39,615 bases of DNA from an uncultured Bacteroidales bacterium (GTDB lineage Bacteria > Bacteroidota > Bacteroidia > Bacteroidales > Paludibacteraceae): assembly GCA_902778935.1 (NCBI GenBank), contig CACYZT010000016.1, forward strand, positions 1 through 39,615, written 5' to 3'. This document shows, piece after piece, positions 36,844-39,615 of this stretch. Position 1 is the stretch's first letter, and the number at the start of each line of letters is the position of its first letter. The notes beneath the pieces are model-generated. The model saw only the letters and a list, made by a program, of their open reading frames with translations. It did no database searches and was not told the DNA's origin. The position numbers and the translations under genes are program-made.

Positions 36844-38229
36844 ATGGAGAAAAAAACTACATTAACCGAAAAACAGAGCGAGCTTAGTGAGCTTGAGAAG
36901 TTTGACAAGCTTGCAGAGCAGTCTGATCTGGATGCTTACGTAAAGCTCAATGAGCAGGGTGAGTCTCGAGACCATAAAGCTCCGATCGTGTTAGACGCGT
37001 TTTTCCGGATTCACGATTTTCTTGTATCCCATGCTTCGATGCCCATCCGTCGCCAGCTGATGGACGAGATTAACTGGGATGACCGCTTGATAGCTATCAA
37101 GGGAGGTCGTGGTGTAGGAAAGACCGATTTCATGCTGACACGAATCAAAGAAATCGAAACCGAATGGAGAAACACACCGGAACCCGTGCCGGAGAAAGGC
37201 AAGCGTCGTCCGCGTAAATCGATTCACGATATACGTCCGTGTCTGTACGCTAACATCAACGACTTCTATTTCACGACCAATTCGCTGGTGGATTTCGTCG
37301 GTGCCTTTGTTCGTAAGGGCGGTACACATATCTTCCTGGACCAGTTGTTCAAGTATCCGAACTGGTCTCGTGAACTGAAGCGCTGCTATTACAAGTTCCC
37401 TGATCTTCATATCGTGTTCTGCGCCACGCCGGTGATGCCAATAGATGAGGATAACAATGACCTCAAGGATATCGTCAAGACCTATAACCTCCGCGGCTTC
37501 TCCTTCCGCGAGTATCTGAATCTGCAGACCGGTCTTCGTTTCCGATCCTATACGCTGGAGGAAATCATTCAGCGTCATTCGTCCCTTTCGCGTGAGATTT
37601 GCGAACGGGTGCGTCCGCTTGATTATTTCAACGCGTATCTCCACCACGGCTATTATCCGTCGTATCTCGGGAGTAATTCGTTTGAGGCAGAGCTGTTGAA
37701 GACGATGAACAGCCAGCTTGAGGTGGACGTGCTGATGATTAAGCAGATTGACGTAGCATGTCTGCACAAGTTGCGCAAACTGCTCTATATCCTCATGAGC
37801 GATGCTCCCTGTGCGCTCAATGTGAGCAATCTGTCTGAGGAAATCGGCCTGAGCCGTGCTACGGTGATGAACTATATCAAATACCTCAAGGATTCTCGTC
37901 TGATTAACCTGCTGTATCCGGAGGACAAGAATTTCCCGATGAAGCCGACGAAGGTATATATGCATAATCCGAACCTGGCGCAGATGATTTTCACGCGTGA
38001 GATGGAACCGATAGACCTGTACGAGACGTATTTCTACACGGCTATTCACGGCTCACACAAGGTCAATGCTACCGAGCGCTCGGCGATGTTCATCGTCGAT
38101 AATAACTATTACTTCGATGTTCACGACAAACCGACGATGCGCGATACGATTCGTCCGACGGCGGTGGCGGAACTCGAACTCGGTCGCGGAAACCAGATTC
38201 CGCTCTGGCTCCTCGGATTCCTGTATTAA
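36844..38229 (+). CDS. AAA ATPase with DUF4143-type C-terminus
   Basis: 461 residues. Walker A GGRGVGKT at 87-94. At the Walker B position it reads IFLDQLFKYPNW, so the usual Asp-Glu is Asp166-Gln167. A winged-helix-like segment (SNLSEEIGLSRATVMNYIKY, about 328-347) is followed by the DUF4143-type end ending GNQIPLWLLGFLY. Proteins of this group (AAA_14/DUF4143) are common in Bacteroidetes and mostly uncharacterised. The Glu-to-Gln change would be expected to slow ATP hydrolysis. Its stop is 55 bases before nifJ, and the two probably share a promoter. Confidence 0.82.
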   Translation: MEKKTTLTEKQSELSELEKFDKLAEQSDLDAYVKLNEQGESRDHKAPIVLDAFFRIHDFLVSHASMPIRRQLMDEINWDDRLIAIKGGRGVGKTDFMLTRIKEIETEWRNTPEPVPEKGKRRPRKSIHDIRPCLYANINDFYFTTNSLVDFVGAFVRKGGTHIFLDQLFKYPNWSRELKRCYYKFPDLHIVFCATPVMPIDEDNNDLKDIVKTYNLRGFSFREYLNLQTGLRFRSYTLEEIIQRHSSLSREICERVRPLDYFNAYLHHGYYPSYLGSNSFEAELLKTMNSQLEVDVLMIKQIDVACLHKLRKLLYILMSDAPCALNVSNLSEEIGLSRATVMNYIKYLKDSRLINLLYPEDKNFPMKPTKVYMHNPNLAQMIFTREMEPIDLYETYFYTAIHGSHKVNATERSAMFIVDNNYYFDVHDKPTMRDTIRPTAVAELELGRGNQIPLWLLGFLY

Positions 38230-38231
38230 GC

Positions 38232-38247
38232 ATCGAAATATCGAAAT
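38232..38247. repeat. two 8-bp tandem units after the AAA ATPase stop
   Basis: ATCGAAAT at 38232-38239 and 38240-38247, two bases past the TAA stop; followed by a looser ACAAAT/ATAACAAAT stretch up to the nifJ start. Confidence 0.7.
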
Positions 38248-38272
38248 ACAACAAATCAAACATAACAAATAA

Positions 38273-39615
<1,343 letters not shown>

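Noticed and set aside
36991-38049. 352-codon open frame on the minus strand
   Set aside because: Antisense to the AAA ATPase with its Walker A motif and DUF4143 end; no recognisable features of its own.

Overview
The window looks like a chromosomal segment of an anaerobic member of the Bacteroidales (phylum Bacteroidetes). Four things point there. Protein sequences and gene fusions are Bacteroidetes-like: a NagB-like/LmbE fusion, a TonB-dependent receptor with a carboxypeptidase-regulatory-like front domain, and exported proteins with type IX secretion (T9SS) tails. Promoters have the phylum's TTTG (-33) and TAnnTTTG (-7) form, here almost always with exactly 20 bp between the boxes. Shine-Dalgarno sites are scarce. 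A ferredoxin and a pyruvate:ferredoxin oxidoreductase gene indicate anaerobic metabolism. Genus is not resolved.

Layout. 1-455: end of an IS66-family insertion sequence (tnpB start and tnpA, minus strand), next to a possible gene remnant (471-611), a strong terminator and a candidate small RNA (737-808, minus). 909-9880, minus: cstA and ysxC, then a TonB-dependent receptor, mutS, mltG and a universal-stress-like gene, all tightly packed or overlapping. 10034-12031, plus: NagB-like/LmbE fusion with degenerate deaminase residues. 12122-12196, minus: tRNA-Val(TAC). 12298-20715, minus: a surface and envelope cluster with two large IgGFc-binding-like exported proteins flanking an OmpA-family protein, then a PAP2 phosphatase. 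20824-27661, minus: secreted endonuclease I, pssA, an AmpG-like MFS transporter, a PpiD-like chaperone with a collapsed parvulin domain, and an OB-fold-type lipoprotein. 27944-29288, plus: infC (apparently starting at ATT), a structured leader, a broken rpmI, and rplT. 29411-34978, minus: secreted nuclease (EEP fold), ligA, DUF6913-like gene, dapA, dtd. 35097-39615, plus: divIC/ftsB-like, a small membrane protein, ruvC, ferredoxin, a DUF4143-type AAA ATPase, and a frameshifted pyruvate:ferredoxin oxidoreductase running off the end.

The most unusual content is repetitive DNA. Short tandem repeats with a different unit each time (7-11 bp) sit on or just after several stop codons. Other repeats lie in frame inside housekeeping genes: a folded palindromic element and five 7-mers in ligA, a 16-bp repeat array and an 18-bp repeat in dapA, and an 8-bp repeat in the AmpG-like gene. 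The dapA 16-mer recurs in the ferredoxin leader. Two otherwise intact conserved genes (rpmI and nifJ) carry internal out-of-frame deletions, which may be real or assembly errors. The promoter set also shows conserved bases inside the spacer that the textbook boxes do not cover.
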